Of a stretch of DNA of 64,000 nt, positions 17,633 through 26,246 are shown piece by piece. This DNA is from an uncultured Candidatus Poseidoniales archaeon (GTDB lineage Archaea; Thermoplasmatota; Poseidoniia; Poseidoniales; Poseidoniaceae), in assembly GCA_905182185.1 (NCBI GenBank), contig CAJJAP010000008.1, positions 44,120-108,119 of the forward strand. The letters run 5' to 3'. The notes beneath the pieces are model-generated. The model did no database searches. It was not told where the DNA came from and saw only the letters and a list, made by a program, of their open reading frames with translations. A program made the position numbers and the translations under genes. Every line of letters begins with the position of its first letter. Within the stretch, counting starts at the first letter, position 1.

Positions 17633-17715
17633 GACAGCCTGCCCACCAACAACCCGTTGATAACACTTCACCTTTGTTTGTCGGCTTTTTTTATTGTTAG
17701 TTGCGCCTCAGTATC

Positions 17716-18324
17716 TCATTCAAGGGTTGGTATCTGTTCATCGAGTCCATTCCACCATAGCCATGCGTACCAGGTAATTATCGCCGTAATGATTAGAGCG
17801 ATTCCTAACAAGATCTCATGGTCAAGGAACCAAATAATAGCATCAAGTGCTTGTTGGCCATAGAATCCAATCAGTAAAGCCTCAACTCCAAACCTTAGAC
17901 CACGCCCAGCGAATCCTGCAACTACAAATGATTTCTTTTCCATATTTGTCATTCCAGCAATCCATCCAAATACTTTGTACGGGATTGGTGAGAAGGCGGC
18001 GATAAATATTCCCAGTGTGCCATATTTTTCACTCAAAAATATGACTTTTGAGACATGATGCGGTTTTGCAAATCGATGCATCAACGGATTACCCCATCGC
18101 CCACCGATCCAATATCCTACAATTGAACCGAGAACTGAAGCGATTGTAACCACCAGCCATAGCCAAATTACAGTTGGCGTATTACCCATTTCGGCAACTA
18201 GCATTGGTAAGTAGACTACATCAGGGGGGACTGGCTGGATTATGGCTTCAGTAAATGAAATTACAGCCAAACTCGCAGGTCCAAAAACATCGAAGGCGTC
18301 AATGACCGACTCCTTCCATGACAT
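17716..18324 (-). CDS. DedA/YqaA-like membrane protein (VTT domain)
   Basis: 202 residues with five to six hydrophobic segments. SFTEAIIQPVPPDVV, GYWIGGRWG and FSPIPYKVFGWIAG are the conserved loops of the SNARE-associated/VTT family, whose members include lipid scramblases and flippases; YqaA-like members have this size. The substrate is not known. It is divergent from nob1, with about 80 bases between the starts. Confidence 0.85.
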   Translation of the reverse strand: MSWKESVIDAFDVFGPASLAVISFTEAIIQPVPPDVVYLPMLVAEMGNTPTVIWLWLVVTIASVLGSIVGYWIGGRWGNPLMHRFAKPHHVSKVIFLSEKYGTLGIFIAAFSPIPYKVFGWIAGMTNMEKKSFVVAGFAGRGLRFGVEALLIGFYGQQALDAIIWFLDHEILLGIALIITAIITWYAWLWWNGLDEQIPTLE

Positions 18325-18404
18325 ATGCTCGGCTTTGCGGTCCTTCTCATCAATGTGTGGGTATGCGGTGTCTTGATGAGGGTCGTTCGCACAGGCTTAG
18401 GGTA

Positions 18405-18896
18405 ATGCGGGTTCTTGATACAGCGGCTTTGCTATATTGGCCAATGGATAAATTGGCAGGTGGTATATGTGCAGAATCACAAAAAGAAGAACTTGAGAAA
18501 GTTTCTGCACAGCGTTCAATGCTAATTGGCGCAGCCGATATAGATTGGAGGGATGTAACGCAGTCATGGCTACAAGAAGCAAAAGTTGTTGCTGCAAAAA
18601 GTGGAGACCTGCCCCGATTGTCCAATGTTGATTTGGACTTATTAGCCCTCACTATTGCCTTAGATGCAACTTTGTACACTGATGATTATCGTCTTCAAAA
18701 TGCAGTAAAAAATGCTGGTGGAAAAATTGAAAATGTTGGTCAAAGCGGTGCAAAGAAAGTTTGGCGTTGGCATTTACGTTGTGAAGGATGCCGCAAGACA
18801 ATAGATGTTCCTGCAAATGTTGACCGTTCCAAAAAAGGACCGGTTGCGGAATGTGATATCTGTGGCTCAGCAATGCATATCAAGCGTAAGTCCTAA
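18405..18896 (+). CDS. nob1: Nob1, 20S pre-rRNA-type endonuclease (PIN domain plus zinc ribbon)
   Basis: 163 residues from ATG 18405. The upstream extension of the frame overlaps the divergent gene and is not family-like. The N-terminal PIN domain has acidic catalytic residues (Asp5, Asp76/78, Asp93-94). The C-terminal zinc ribbon has Cys126, Cys129, Cys150 and Cys153. Archaeal Nob1 matures the 3' end of 16S rRNA. No ribosome binding site is obvious, so it may be leaderless. Confidence 0.9.
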   Translation: MRVLDTAALLYWPMDKLAGGICAESQKEELEKVSAQRSMLIGAADIDWRDVTQSWLQEAKVVAAKSGDLPRLSNVDLDLLALTIALDATLYTDDYRLQNAVKNAGGKIENVGQSGAKKVWRWHLRCEGCRKTIDVPANVDRSKKGPVAECDICGSAMHIKRKS

Positions 18897-18907
18897 CTTT
18901 AGTGGAC

Positions 18908-19213
18908 TTATTCTTCTGAATCAAGCGCTTCAAGAGCAGATACTTTCTTTTCCAGATCTGCGCTTTTCATACCAGCGGGATTAATTCCAACTGCCTTGGC
19001 TCTTTGTGCTAATACTTGCTCAGGGGTACGCCCGCCTGCTTCTAAATCGGTAAGAGTATCTCTTGCATTATTGGTTTGAGCTAAACCTTTTTGGAATTCA
19101 CCTTTGCTTTGGCCTAATGCTTTGGCCATCTTAGGAAGACGATCTGCTCCAAACAAGATAAAGAATAATCCCAAAAGAATAACCAATTCAGTAGTACCTG
19201 GAGTAAATGCCAT
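18908..19213 (-). CDS. tatA: TatA-like twin-arginine translocase subunit
   Basis: 101 residues. An N-terminal membrane helix (ELVILLGLFFILFGADRLPK, about residues 9-28) is followed by an amphipathic helix with the typical FGADRLPKMAKALG hinge, then a charged soluble tail. TatA oligomers form the pore for folded proteins. The tail has a helical end (EKKVSALEALDSEE). TatC is not in the window. Confidence 0.88.
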   Translation of the reverse strand: MAFTPGTTELVILLGLFFILFGADRLPKMAKALGQSKGEFQKGLAQTNNARDTLTDLEAGGRTPEQVLAQRAKAVGINPAGMKSADLEKKVSALEALDSEE

Positions 19214-19275
19214 ATTGCTTCCTCATTCTATGGCAACTGCCCTTCTTTGTTGAAGTCTTCGCTCTAATTTACTCT

Positions 19276-19518
19276 TTAACCACCGGAAACAGGAGGTAGT
19301 AGTGCGATTTCATCACCCTGCATTGGAATTGATTGTAATTGGCAAACTTCGCCATTTAGCGCAACTATTAATCCCATTTCTAGCCACTTTGCAGCGCCAA
19401 GTTGTTGCACATAATATTGAATTGATTTTCCTTCAACATAGGGTGTCTGTAGATTTCTTGCAGATAATTGTTCGGCCAAAGGGCCAAAGGCAATTATCTG
19501 TAATACTGCATTGGCCAT
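19276..19518 (-). CDS. MoaD/ThiS-family ubiquitin-like sulfur carrier
   Basis: 80 residues from ATG 19518. The longer frame to 19572 would overlap the divergent ABC gene. It has a beta-grasp fold pattern and ends in PPVSGG. The C-terminal Gly-Gly is adenylated and thiocarboxylated or conjugated by an E1-like protein in molybdopterin synthesis, tRNA thiolation or archaeal SAMP modification. Which of these applies cannot be seen; no E1 or MoaE gene is nearby. Confidence 0.82.
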   Translation of the reverse strand: MANAVLQIIAFGPLAEQLSARNLQTPYVEGKSIQYYVQQLGAAKWLEMGLIVALNGEVCQLQSIPMQGDEIALLPPVSGG

Positions 19519-19570
19519 GTAGCAACGCTCTAAGCGGTAGTTTATCAACGCGTTCTGTTGTGCAATAATC

Positions 19571-20263
19571 ATGCGAACTACGATGGAAGCCAGAGCATTG
19601 TGGAAGGTTTACCAAAGCGGCGATAATATGGTGCAAGCAGTTCGCGGCATCAATATCAAGTTATTACAAGGAGAGATGGTAGCAATAATGGGGCCATCAG
19701 GTTGTGGAAAAACGACACTGCTCAATGTTTTATCAGGAATAGATGAACCTAGTTCTGGTCAAGTCTTAGTTGATGGTAAGCAATTATTTGGTATTTCAGA
19801 TGACGAAAGAACTGAGATGAGAGCGCATAATTTTGGATTTATCTTTCAAAATTTCAATCTTCTACCAGTATTATCAGCAGTTGAAAATGTTGAACTGCCA
19901 TTGTTATTGGTCGGTAAAGCAAGTTCCGAGGCAAGACAAGGTGCTCTCAAAGCATTAGCCTCAGTCGGCTTAGAAGATCGAGCCAATCATAGACCATCTG
20001 AACTATCAGGAGGTCAGCAACAAAGAGTAGCAATCGCCAGAGCAATCGTCCATTCGCCTTCAGTAATTCTCTGCGATGAACCGACTGGAAACCTCGATAG
20101 TGGTACTTCTGGTGAAGTCATGCAATTATTAAAGCAAATCAATCTCGAAAATAATTCATTATTATTGGTTGTTACTCATGACATTAAAATCGCACAACAA
20201 TGTGATAGGATACTACAGATGGGTGATGGGCTTATCATCAACGATAACTCTGAGGAGGAGTGA
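19571..20263 (+). CDS. ABC transporter ATP-binding protein (MacB/LolD type)
   Basis: 230 residues. Walker A is GPSGCGKTT (41-49), signature LSGGQQQR (145-152), Walker B VILCDE (165-170), with the D-loop GNLDSGTS and H-loop His in VVTHD. The sequence is that of the MacB/LolD/FtsE class, which powers mechanotransmission or lipoprotein/peptide export rather than channel transport. It overlaps the permease gene by four bases (GTGA), so both are made together. Confidence 0.95.
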   Translation: MRTTMEARALWKVYQSGDNMVQAVRGINIKLLQGEMVAIMGPSGCGKTTLLNVLSGIDEPSSGQVLVDGKQLFGISDDERTEMRAHNFGFIFQNFNLLPVLSAVENVELPLLLVGKASSEARQGALKALASVGLEDRANHRPSELSGGQQQRVAIARAIVHSPSVILCDEPTGNLDSGTSGEVMQLLKQINLENNSLLLVVTHDIKIAQQCDRILQMGDGLIINDNSEEE

Positions 20264-23200
20264 TTCTGCTTCTGTCTCTGCTTCTCATCAGTGTGATAAT
20301 ACTGGTGCCCAGTTTGATTTCAGTCTATGGTTTAGGGCGTAGAAAACAACTTGGATGGGGCAAAATAGGTTTGTTGATTTTTGGGCCCATAGTGGATGCC
20401 TTGCTAGTATTTGTGCTGCTAAATTGGTTGCAATTATCAACCATCAATCAGTGGGTTGGTGCCTTGAGCGTTGCTCTCTTGAGCCATGTCTTAATCCAAC
20501 CTTTGCTAGTTCCTCAACGTCTGGTTGTTTGGAGGCTAGCAAGCCAGAATGTATTGCGCAGAAAAAGACAGGCTGCTTTACTATTAGCCGGTCTTGTAAT
20601 CGCTAGCGCGATTATTACTTCTTCACTAGTTGTAGGCGATTCCCTGGATGAAACGGTCAGATGGGAAGTTGAAGTGGCCTATGATGAAACAGATCTAATG
20701 ATTTCAGGTTTCAACCCATATACAGGAGCCAAAGTAGAATTTTCACAACAAATGGCTGAAGATATCTGGCAAGAGATAAACAATACAGAATCCCTGAAAG
20801 ATAAAGTTGAAGGCCGTCAATATGGATATTCAACATCTGTAAGTGCCAGTTCGCAAAATGGTAACTCAAAGGCCAACATTGCTTGGTTTGCAAGAAACGC
20901 CTCAGTCGATTCAGAACTGATTTGGTCTGATATTGGTGATAATGGGCTGAGATTTTCAGATTTATATGAGCCAAATCTCAATTTTGATGAAGGACAAAAT
21001 CTTAGTCAGCAATCTATTGCTTTTATTGCGGTTGATACTGTCTTTGCCGAAGAACTAGAAGTTGACGTAGGAGATTTAGTCGAAGTTGATTGGTTTGTTA
21101 GTGAAGATGGAAAAAGAGTTCGCAAAGAAGGAACATTCCAAATCCTTGAAATTGTAAAAAATGTCGGCCAAGGGGCGAGAGGTGGCACGAGAACTGCCAC
21201 TATGTTCACCGATTTAGCGACTTCGCAAACCCTCCACTCGCTTGACAATAAAATCAATAATGTTGCATTTTCCTTAGATGATTCTTTGACATCTCGTAAT
21301 CAAATCGACCCACTATTGGAACAGATTGAGGAGATAATTGACAAACACATAAAATCTTCAGATGTTGGAGTGGAATTGACAGTTGAAGAATCAACAGGAG
21401 CCCTCACAATCTCCTCTACAGCAGGGCTGGGACGTGTAAACGGGGAAGATGTATCTGCTCTTAGAGAAAATCTTACATTCCTTTCCCCCGATAGCGTGAT
21501 GATGGAAATCTTGCAAGTTCCACTGATTGATGTACAATTTGATGATGAGCAATTGATTACACTCAGTGATTCAACTATTACCAATCTCTACAAAGGCGAA
21601 AGAGGACTATGGCATACCAGTGTCAACGGTGTTGGATTCCAAATAGAGGGCGCTGGAGATGCTTGGATCTGGAGGGCGCCAGACGAAGGACTGCTAGGTG
21701 ATTTCGCATTAGCGCCAGATGGGGTACAAGGATTGATTTCTCACCAAAATGAATTGTTTTTAGCATCGGAGAATGATTTGAATTCTGATTATGTAGAATC
21801 GTTTTCAAGCGAAAACCAGATCCTATCAATTTCTGCATCTTACCAATCCAATCTAGGAGATGAATACCAATGGCTAGTAATTAGTGAAGGCAATGATTCA
21901 ATAGCCATTCAGTCATTCGATAGTGATTTGCAATCACTTGCAGCTGCATCGGATGTCATTGATAATTCTGGGCGAATTATCTCAAGCGATTTTGTTGCCA
22001 ATGAACAAGGACTGCATCTAATGATTTCTGGATTACTCAGCGATGAATATTACAAGGCTGAAAACACCTTCATCAATGGCACATTTACAGGGACTTTTAC
22101 AATCCAAGCCGAATCATCTTCATATCCGACTCAAAACATTTCTCAGATAGAAGGCCCGATAGCAGAATCCTGTGACTCTACAACATCAATACAATTTGAA
22201 AATGATCAAAACTGGTGTTCTTACCAAAATGGTTTACTTCAGTTTAATGACAACTTACAGATACAATCGATTCGCTTACCATTGCTCTCAGATGCGCCTG
22301 GAATCGGCGCAATGCCGCAGATGTTCTTAGCATTTGGAGGCGCCAACTCAACATTATCTGTTGAAGATGGAAGTGTGTTATTGTCTACGAGAATGGATGC
22401 ACTTGAATCACTCGATAATGATAGTCAGTTTTGGGTTAAAGGTGTGCTACCATATGCCTTTGGAAACAGTTCCGCAACCAGATTAATCTATGGTGGTCAA
22501 TACAGTTCAGTACAAGGTTTTGAAACACTGGAGCAACTAGATTCTATCGTATTGGGGTTGGTCTCATTAAATGATGCAGAACAGTTGGCACTAGCAGATG
22601 ATGATGAGCGTTCAATATTGCTACTCTCTGGTGGAGGTTTGAGTCCTAATTCAACAACAGACCAACAGGTCGTTGCTGCGATTCAATTATGGTTTGATGA
22701 AAGGTCAACAATGGAGGATAGTAATCTCCTCTTATCTCCTGTAAAATTACAATCTGCTGAAGCAGCAGCAGAGACGAGTGGTGTAATGGCTGCAATGTTC
22801 CTTGTTTTCGGTTCATTCACCATCGCAGCAGGAATCTTACTGGTTCTAACTATCATAATGATGCTTTCAGAATCACGCAGAGAAGAAATGGGTACGATAA
22901 GAGCTCTCGGCCTAAAGAAAGCAGATGCAAGGGCACTAGCGGTACAAGAAGGAGTATTAATCGCAAGCGTTGCAGGATTGGTAGGTTCTATTCTTGGTTT
23001 GTTATTAGCTTGGCTGATAAGTATCGGATTCTCAAATATTTTCTCTTCGGTTGGAGCGGGGTTATTTCGTTTCAGTTGGACTATAGATTCTGTTCTTTCT
23101 GGATGGGCTTGGGGATTCCTCATAGCGATCATAACACTTTGGGCCACCGCTATATGGTCTTCAAACTTGAACATAGTTCAAGCCCTTCGTGGTACCGCTA

Positions 23201-24948
23201 AAATCGATAATGAAGGAGTTCCTTGGACGTTAATGTTGGTTCAAATCATAATGGCAGGAGGCCTTGCGATATGCGCTCTTGGCCTAGTCTTAGTAGGCTT
23301 TGGAAATGGTTTATCCTATATTTTGTGGGTAGGGGCAGGCATTTGTCTTATTATCATGCTAACCCCTGTATTGACATGGCAAGTTGTACTAAAACTGAAG
23401 GGTAAATCAAACTTCATAGCGAACTTAGCGCGTCACAGGGGAAGAAATACACTTGGGTTAACAGGGGTTTTGCTATTGCTTTGGACTTTGCTATTAGCAC
23501 CAATTGACCCAGTAAGGGCAATGACAACACCTAATGAATTTGCTTTCATCACCCTCGGGCTGATAGAAGTATTCGCAGGGGTGTTGGTTCTAACCAGTTT
23601 GGCACCCCTTGCTGTGCAACGGATTGGTAAGGCTAAATTGCTAACAAAACGCTTAGGGCCAGTAATTCCTGTTGCTCTTGCCCATCCTCTCTCAACGCCA
23701 ATGCGTACTGCAGTAGTGATGGGTATGTTCTCAATAACTGTATTTTCAGTAATTGTCTTAGGCGGATATGCCGAACAATTTGAGAACTATTCAGGTGATT
23801 TCGTGTACGAAGCAGAAGGTGAGTTCGAGATATTATTGATGGCTCCAGCATCAAGGCCTCTACAGTTGGAAGAGAGTCATTTAGATTGGAATCTAAATGC
23901 AACAGATAAATCGATGATAGATGCCACTGGAGGAGTTTATCGCTCAACAGTTTTCATAGAGGATTCACAAGGTGAATCTATGCCCTATTTATTACGTGGT
24001 TTTGATGAAGGCTTTTCACAACATGGAGGACTTCCTCTTCACATTTGGGATCAAAGTTTAGGTGTTACCGAGAAAGATGCATGGAATTCAATTGGAAATC
24101 GTAACGACATAGTCTTCATTGATGCTTCCTTTGGACTAGAATCTGCTTCGGCTGAAACTGCCTTAGTTCCGTTGAGTTTTTCAATTGGAGATTCGATTTT
24201 ACTAATTGAAAGTTCCAACCCTGCAAATACTAGGCTTGTACAAGTTGGTGGCTTCTTAGAACAGTCCTCATATTTGTTTTCTGCAGGCATCTGGATGAAT
24301 GAAGAAGTGGTTGAACAACAATTCTCTGGAAAGTTAGAAAGATTGTATGTCAGTGTTCCCGATAATGCCAAAGCGAGTGAAGATTTTGATACTTCGAATC
24401 TAAAGTCATTTTCAGTAACCGGGAAACCGAGTGATGCGAGATTCGCTGCTGCCGAGGTTGCTGAAAATCTTGAACACGATCTCTCCGGTGAAGGAGTTAC
24501 AGTGTTGGTACTTTCTGATGAAGTAATGCTAATACAATCTCTTGTTCTAGCAATCTTGGCTATATTTGAAGGATATTTAGCGCTCGGGTTAATTGTTGGC
24601 ATTGCGGGAATAGGGGTCGTAACAGTTCGTTCCGTATCTGAAAGGAAACGGACGATTGGAGTCCTCAGGGCTTTAGGCTACCGTTCACGTATGGTGACAA
24701 TTTCATTCCTCGTCGAAGTGTCATGGGTTTCTGTACTTGGAATGTTGAATGGAGTCATCGTGGCAATAGGCTTTCACCGAGCGCTCTATACGGCATTCTG
24801 GCAGTCCCAGGGTGCAGAATTTACCTTGCCATGGGATTCTATATTAATCGTATTTTTCGGTGGCTGGTTGCTGGTATTAGTGGCCACTGCAGTTCCAGTT
24901 AGTAGGGCGGCAAAGATTTCACCCGCTGCAGCATTGAGGGATTACTAA
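20260..24948 (+). CDS. Very large FtsX/MacB-type ABC transporter permease
   Basis: 1562 residues from a GTG overlapping the ATPase stop, behind GAGGAG. The N-terminus has membrane helices near 1-22, 38-55, 65-82 and 107-130. An extracellular segment of about 700 residues with beta-propeller-like repeats follows. A first FtsX core (about 840-985, containing SESRREEMGTIRALGLKKAD) and more helices follow, then a second extracellular domain and a final FtsX core (about 1450-1562, with SERKRTIGVLRALGYRSR). The architecture is two FtsX units in one chain, like ABC3-family permeases, but much longer than MacB (about 650). It may transmit force to or export a surface factor; the substrate is unknown. 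Confidence 0.92.
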   Translation: MILLLSLLLISVIILVPSLISVYGLGRRKQLGWGKIGLLIFGPIVDALLVFVLLNWLQLSTINQWVGALSVALLSHVLIQPLLVPQRLVVWRLASQNVLRRKRQAALLLAGLVIASAIITSSLVVGDSLDETVRWEVEVAYDETDLMISGFNPYTGAKVEFSQQMAEDIWQEINNTESLKDKVEGRQYGYSTSVSASSQNGNSKANIAWFARNASVDSELIWSDIGDNGLRFSDLYEPNLNFDEGQNLSQQSIAFIAVDTVFAEELEVDVGDLVEVDWFVSEDGKRVRKEGTFQILEIVKNVGQGARGGTRTATMFTDLATSQTLHSLDNKINNVAFSLDDSLTSRNQIDPLLEQIEEIIDKHIKSSDVGVELTVEESTGALTISSTAGLGRVNGEDVSALRENLTFLSPDSVMMEILQVPLIDVQFDDEQLITLSDSTITNLYKGERGLWHTSVNGVGFQIEGAGDAWIWRAPDEGLLGDFALAPDGVQGLISHQNELFLASENDLNSDYVESFSSENQILSISASYQSNLGDEYQWLVISEGNDSIAIQSFDSDLQSLAAASDVIDNSGRIISSDFVANEQGLHLMISGLLSDEYYKAENTFINGTFTGTFTIQAESSSYPTQNISQIEGPIAESCDSTTSIQFENDQNWCSYQNGLLQFNDNLQIQSIRLPLLSDAPGIGAMPQMFLAFGGANSTLSVEDGSVLLSTRMDALESLDNDSQFWVKGVLPYAFGNSSATRLIYGGQYSSVQGFETLEQLDSIVLGLVSLNDAEQLALADDDERSILLLSGGGLSPNSTTDQQVVAAIQLWFDERSTMEDSNLLLSPVKLQSAEAAAETSGVMAAMFLVFGSFTIAAGILLVLTIIMMLSESRREEMGTIRALGLKKADARALAVQEGVLIASVAGLVGSILGLLLAWLISIGFSNIFSSVGAGLFRFSWTIDSVLSGWAWGFLIAIITLWATAIWSSNLNIVQALRGTAKIDNEGVPWTLMLVQIIMAGGLAICALGLVLVGFGNGLSYILWVGAGICLIIMLTPVLTWQVVLKLKGKSNFIANLARHRGRNTLGLTGVLLLLWTLLLAPIDPVRAMTTPNEFAFITLGLIEVFAGVLVLTSLAPLAVQRIGKAKLLTKRLGPVIPVALAHPLSTPMRTAVVMGMFSITVFSVIVLGGYAEQFENYSGDFVYEAEGEFEILLMAPASRPLQLEESHLDWNLNATDKSMIDATGGVYRSTVFIEDSQGESMPYLLRGFDEGFSQHGGLPLHIWDQSLGVTEKDAWNSIGNRNDIVFIDASFGLESASAETALVPLSFSIGDSILLIESSNPANTRLVQVGGFLEQSSYLFSAGIWMNEEVVEQQFSGKLERLYVSVPDNAKASEDFDTSNLKSFSVTGKPSDARFAAAEVAENLEHDLSGEGVTVLVLSDEVMLIQSLVLAILAIFEGYLALGLIVGIAGIGVVTVRSVSERKRTIGVLRALGYRSRMVTISFLVEVSWVSVLGMLNGVIVAIGFHRALYTAFWQSQGAEFTLPWDSILIVFFGGWLLVLVATAVPVSRAAKISPAAALRDY

Positions 24949-25058
24949 TTTTCTTCTTAGAGGATATAGTTAGAATCGCACATATTTTGTTCATTTGCCA
25001 TTTGAATTCATTTTTATGATATATTTTAAACGAGCCCTCCAAAAATATGATTTCCTAC

Positions 25059-25112
25059 AATCAATTAGATTATTTTCCTTCCAAAAGCCCGCTGTGGGGG
25101 TTTTAATTGATT
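25059..25112. repeat. Inverted repeat upstream of a surface-protein promoter
   Basis: AATCAATTA (25059-25067) and TAATTGATT (25104-25112) form a perfect nine-base inverted repeat around an imperfect inner stem (AAAAGCCC with GGGGTTTT). It lies about 110 bases downstream of the ABC permease stop and 49 bases before a TATA box. It may end the ABC transcript or be an operator; both are inferred. The remainder of 24949-25214 is AT-rich and shows no gene. Confidence 0.45.
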
Positions 25113-25160
25113 ATTTGGCACTCTATTTGTCTAATTCTCTCATGCTCTATTTTGCTATAG

Positions 25161-25168
25161 TATAAATA
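25161..25168 (+). promoter_or_regulatory. TATA box for the 25.2 kb surface protein gene
   Basis: TATAAATA, a near-consensus archaeal TATA element, lies 47 bases before the ATG. Transcription would begin about 25 bases downstream, leaving a leader of around 25-30 bases that contains the GGAGGT site at 25203-25208. Confidence 0.75.
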
Positions 25169-25214
25169 CCAAGCATGAAGTGGTGTCATTCACCGAACCA
25201 ACGGAGGTATGAAT

Positions 25215-26246
25215 ATGCGAAAAATGACCCCTATGATTCTCGTCGCTTTGATGCTAGCAAGTATTTTTGCTAGTATTGACTTTGTCGAGCTTGAAGAAAC
25301 CGTGATAATTGAAGAAGCAGGTGCCCGTTCAGGCGCAGATGCAGAAACAATTGCCATTACATCACCGAAAGAAACAAGTTGTAACAACAATGGCTGTAGA
25401 AACGAGCTAAAAGTTGGTGAAGCTACAACCTTTGCTGCATTCATTAAGAATAGCGGCGATGCTGCAATAGATGAGATGGGTTACACTGTAACCGTCTATT
25501 CTAATGATGGTAGCGGCAATGCTGGAGCAGTCGTGCTAGATGCACAAGGTAACGAACTAAGTTGGGAAAATGGAAACGTTATCTGCGACGATATTCTCGC
25601 TTGCCCAGTTTCTAGCCTTGCTGCAGGAGCAATCCTCGGTGGAGGAAAAACAACTCTCAAAACAGAATCTGGAACTGATATCCAATGGACTCCAGTTGCA
25701 GGATTCTATGTTATCGAAGTCATAGTCAATGCTATCGGCGATGCAGACCCGGGTAACGATGTTCAACAAATTATTGTAAATGTCGTAGACTGGGTTGATA
25801 TTTCAGTTGACATGTCATGGAATGGACAGGATTCAGATTTAGTGACCGGTTCAGATGAAAAGGCTTTCACTCTAACAGTTACATCCAATGGATCAGCTGA
25901 TAATGGATTCAATCCTAGAAATGTTTCAGTTCTCCTAAAGATACGTGGAGACATCACATCAGCACAAAGCACACTCGGTGACGATTTATTGTTAAATGGT
26001 GGACTTACTCTCTTAACCGCTGGAACAAGCGTTCAAGGGGTTGAGACCTTCCGACATGGCGAAGACCCAAATAATGTGACAAACTCTACAAGAACAGTAT
26101 TGAGTTATCAAAGCGTTTGGTCATATGAAGGAAGTGTAATGCCTGATAGTAATGAGGAACAAGGAGAATATTCATTGGAAGCAACCTTGATGAGCTATGT
26201 TGATTATGACTCATTCGAATCATGCTGGGAAACATCTACCGAATAA
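25215..26246 (+). CDS. Large membrane-anchored surface protein, N-terminal part (frame interrupted)
   Basis: Start ATG 25215 lies six bases after GGAGGT; the ATG at 25209 touches that site. A signal peptide (MTPMILVALMLASIFASI region) is followed by CARDB-like adhesion domains (for example GEATTFAAFIKNSGDAAIDE and WVDISVDMSWNGQDSDLVTG). The true frame runs to about 26226 (SYVDYDSFESCW). There a one-base surplus in GGGAAA (26227-26232) moves coding to the next frame, and this frame stops after 13 bases. Together with the next entry it forms one protein of about 1040 residues. Confidence 0.85.
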   Translation: MRKMTPMILVALMLASIFASIDFVELEETVIIEEAGARSGADAETIAITSPKETSCNNNGCRNELKVGEATTFAAFIKNSGDAAIDEMGYTVTVYSNDGSGNAGAVVLDAQGNELSWENGNVICDDILACPVSSLAAGAILGGGKTTLKTESGTDIQWTPVAGFYVIEVIVNAIGDADPGNDVQQIIVNVVDWVDISVDMSWNGQDSDLVTGSDEKAFTLTVTSNGSADNGFNPRNVSVLLKIRGDITSAQSTLGDDLLLNGGLTLLTAGTSVQGVETFRHGEDPNNVTNSTRTVLSYQSVWSYEGSVMPDSNEEQGEYSLEATLMSYVDYDSFESCWETSTE

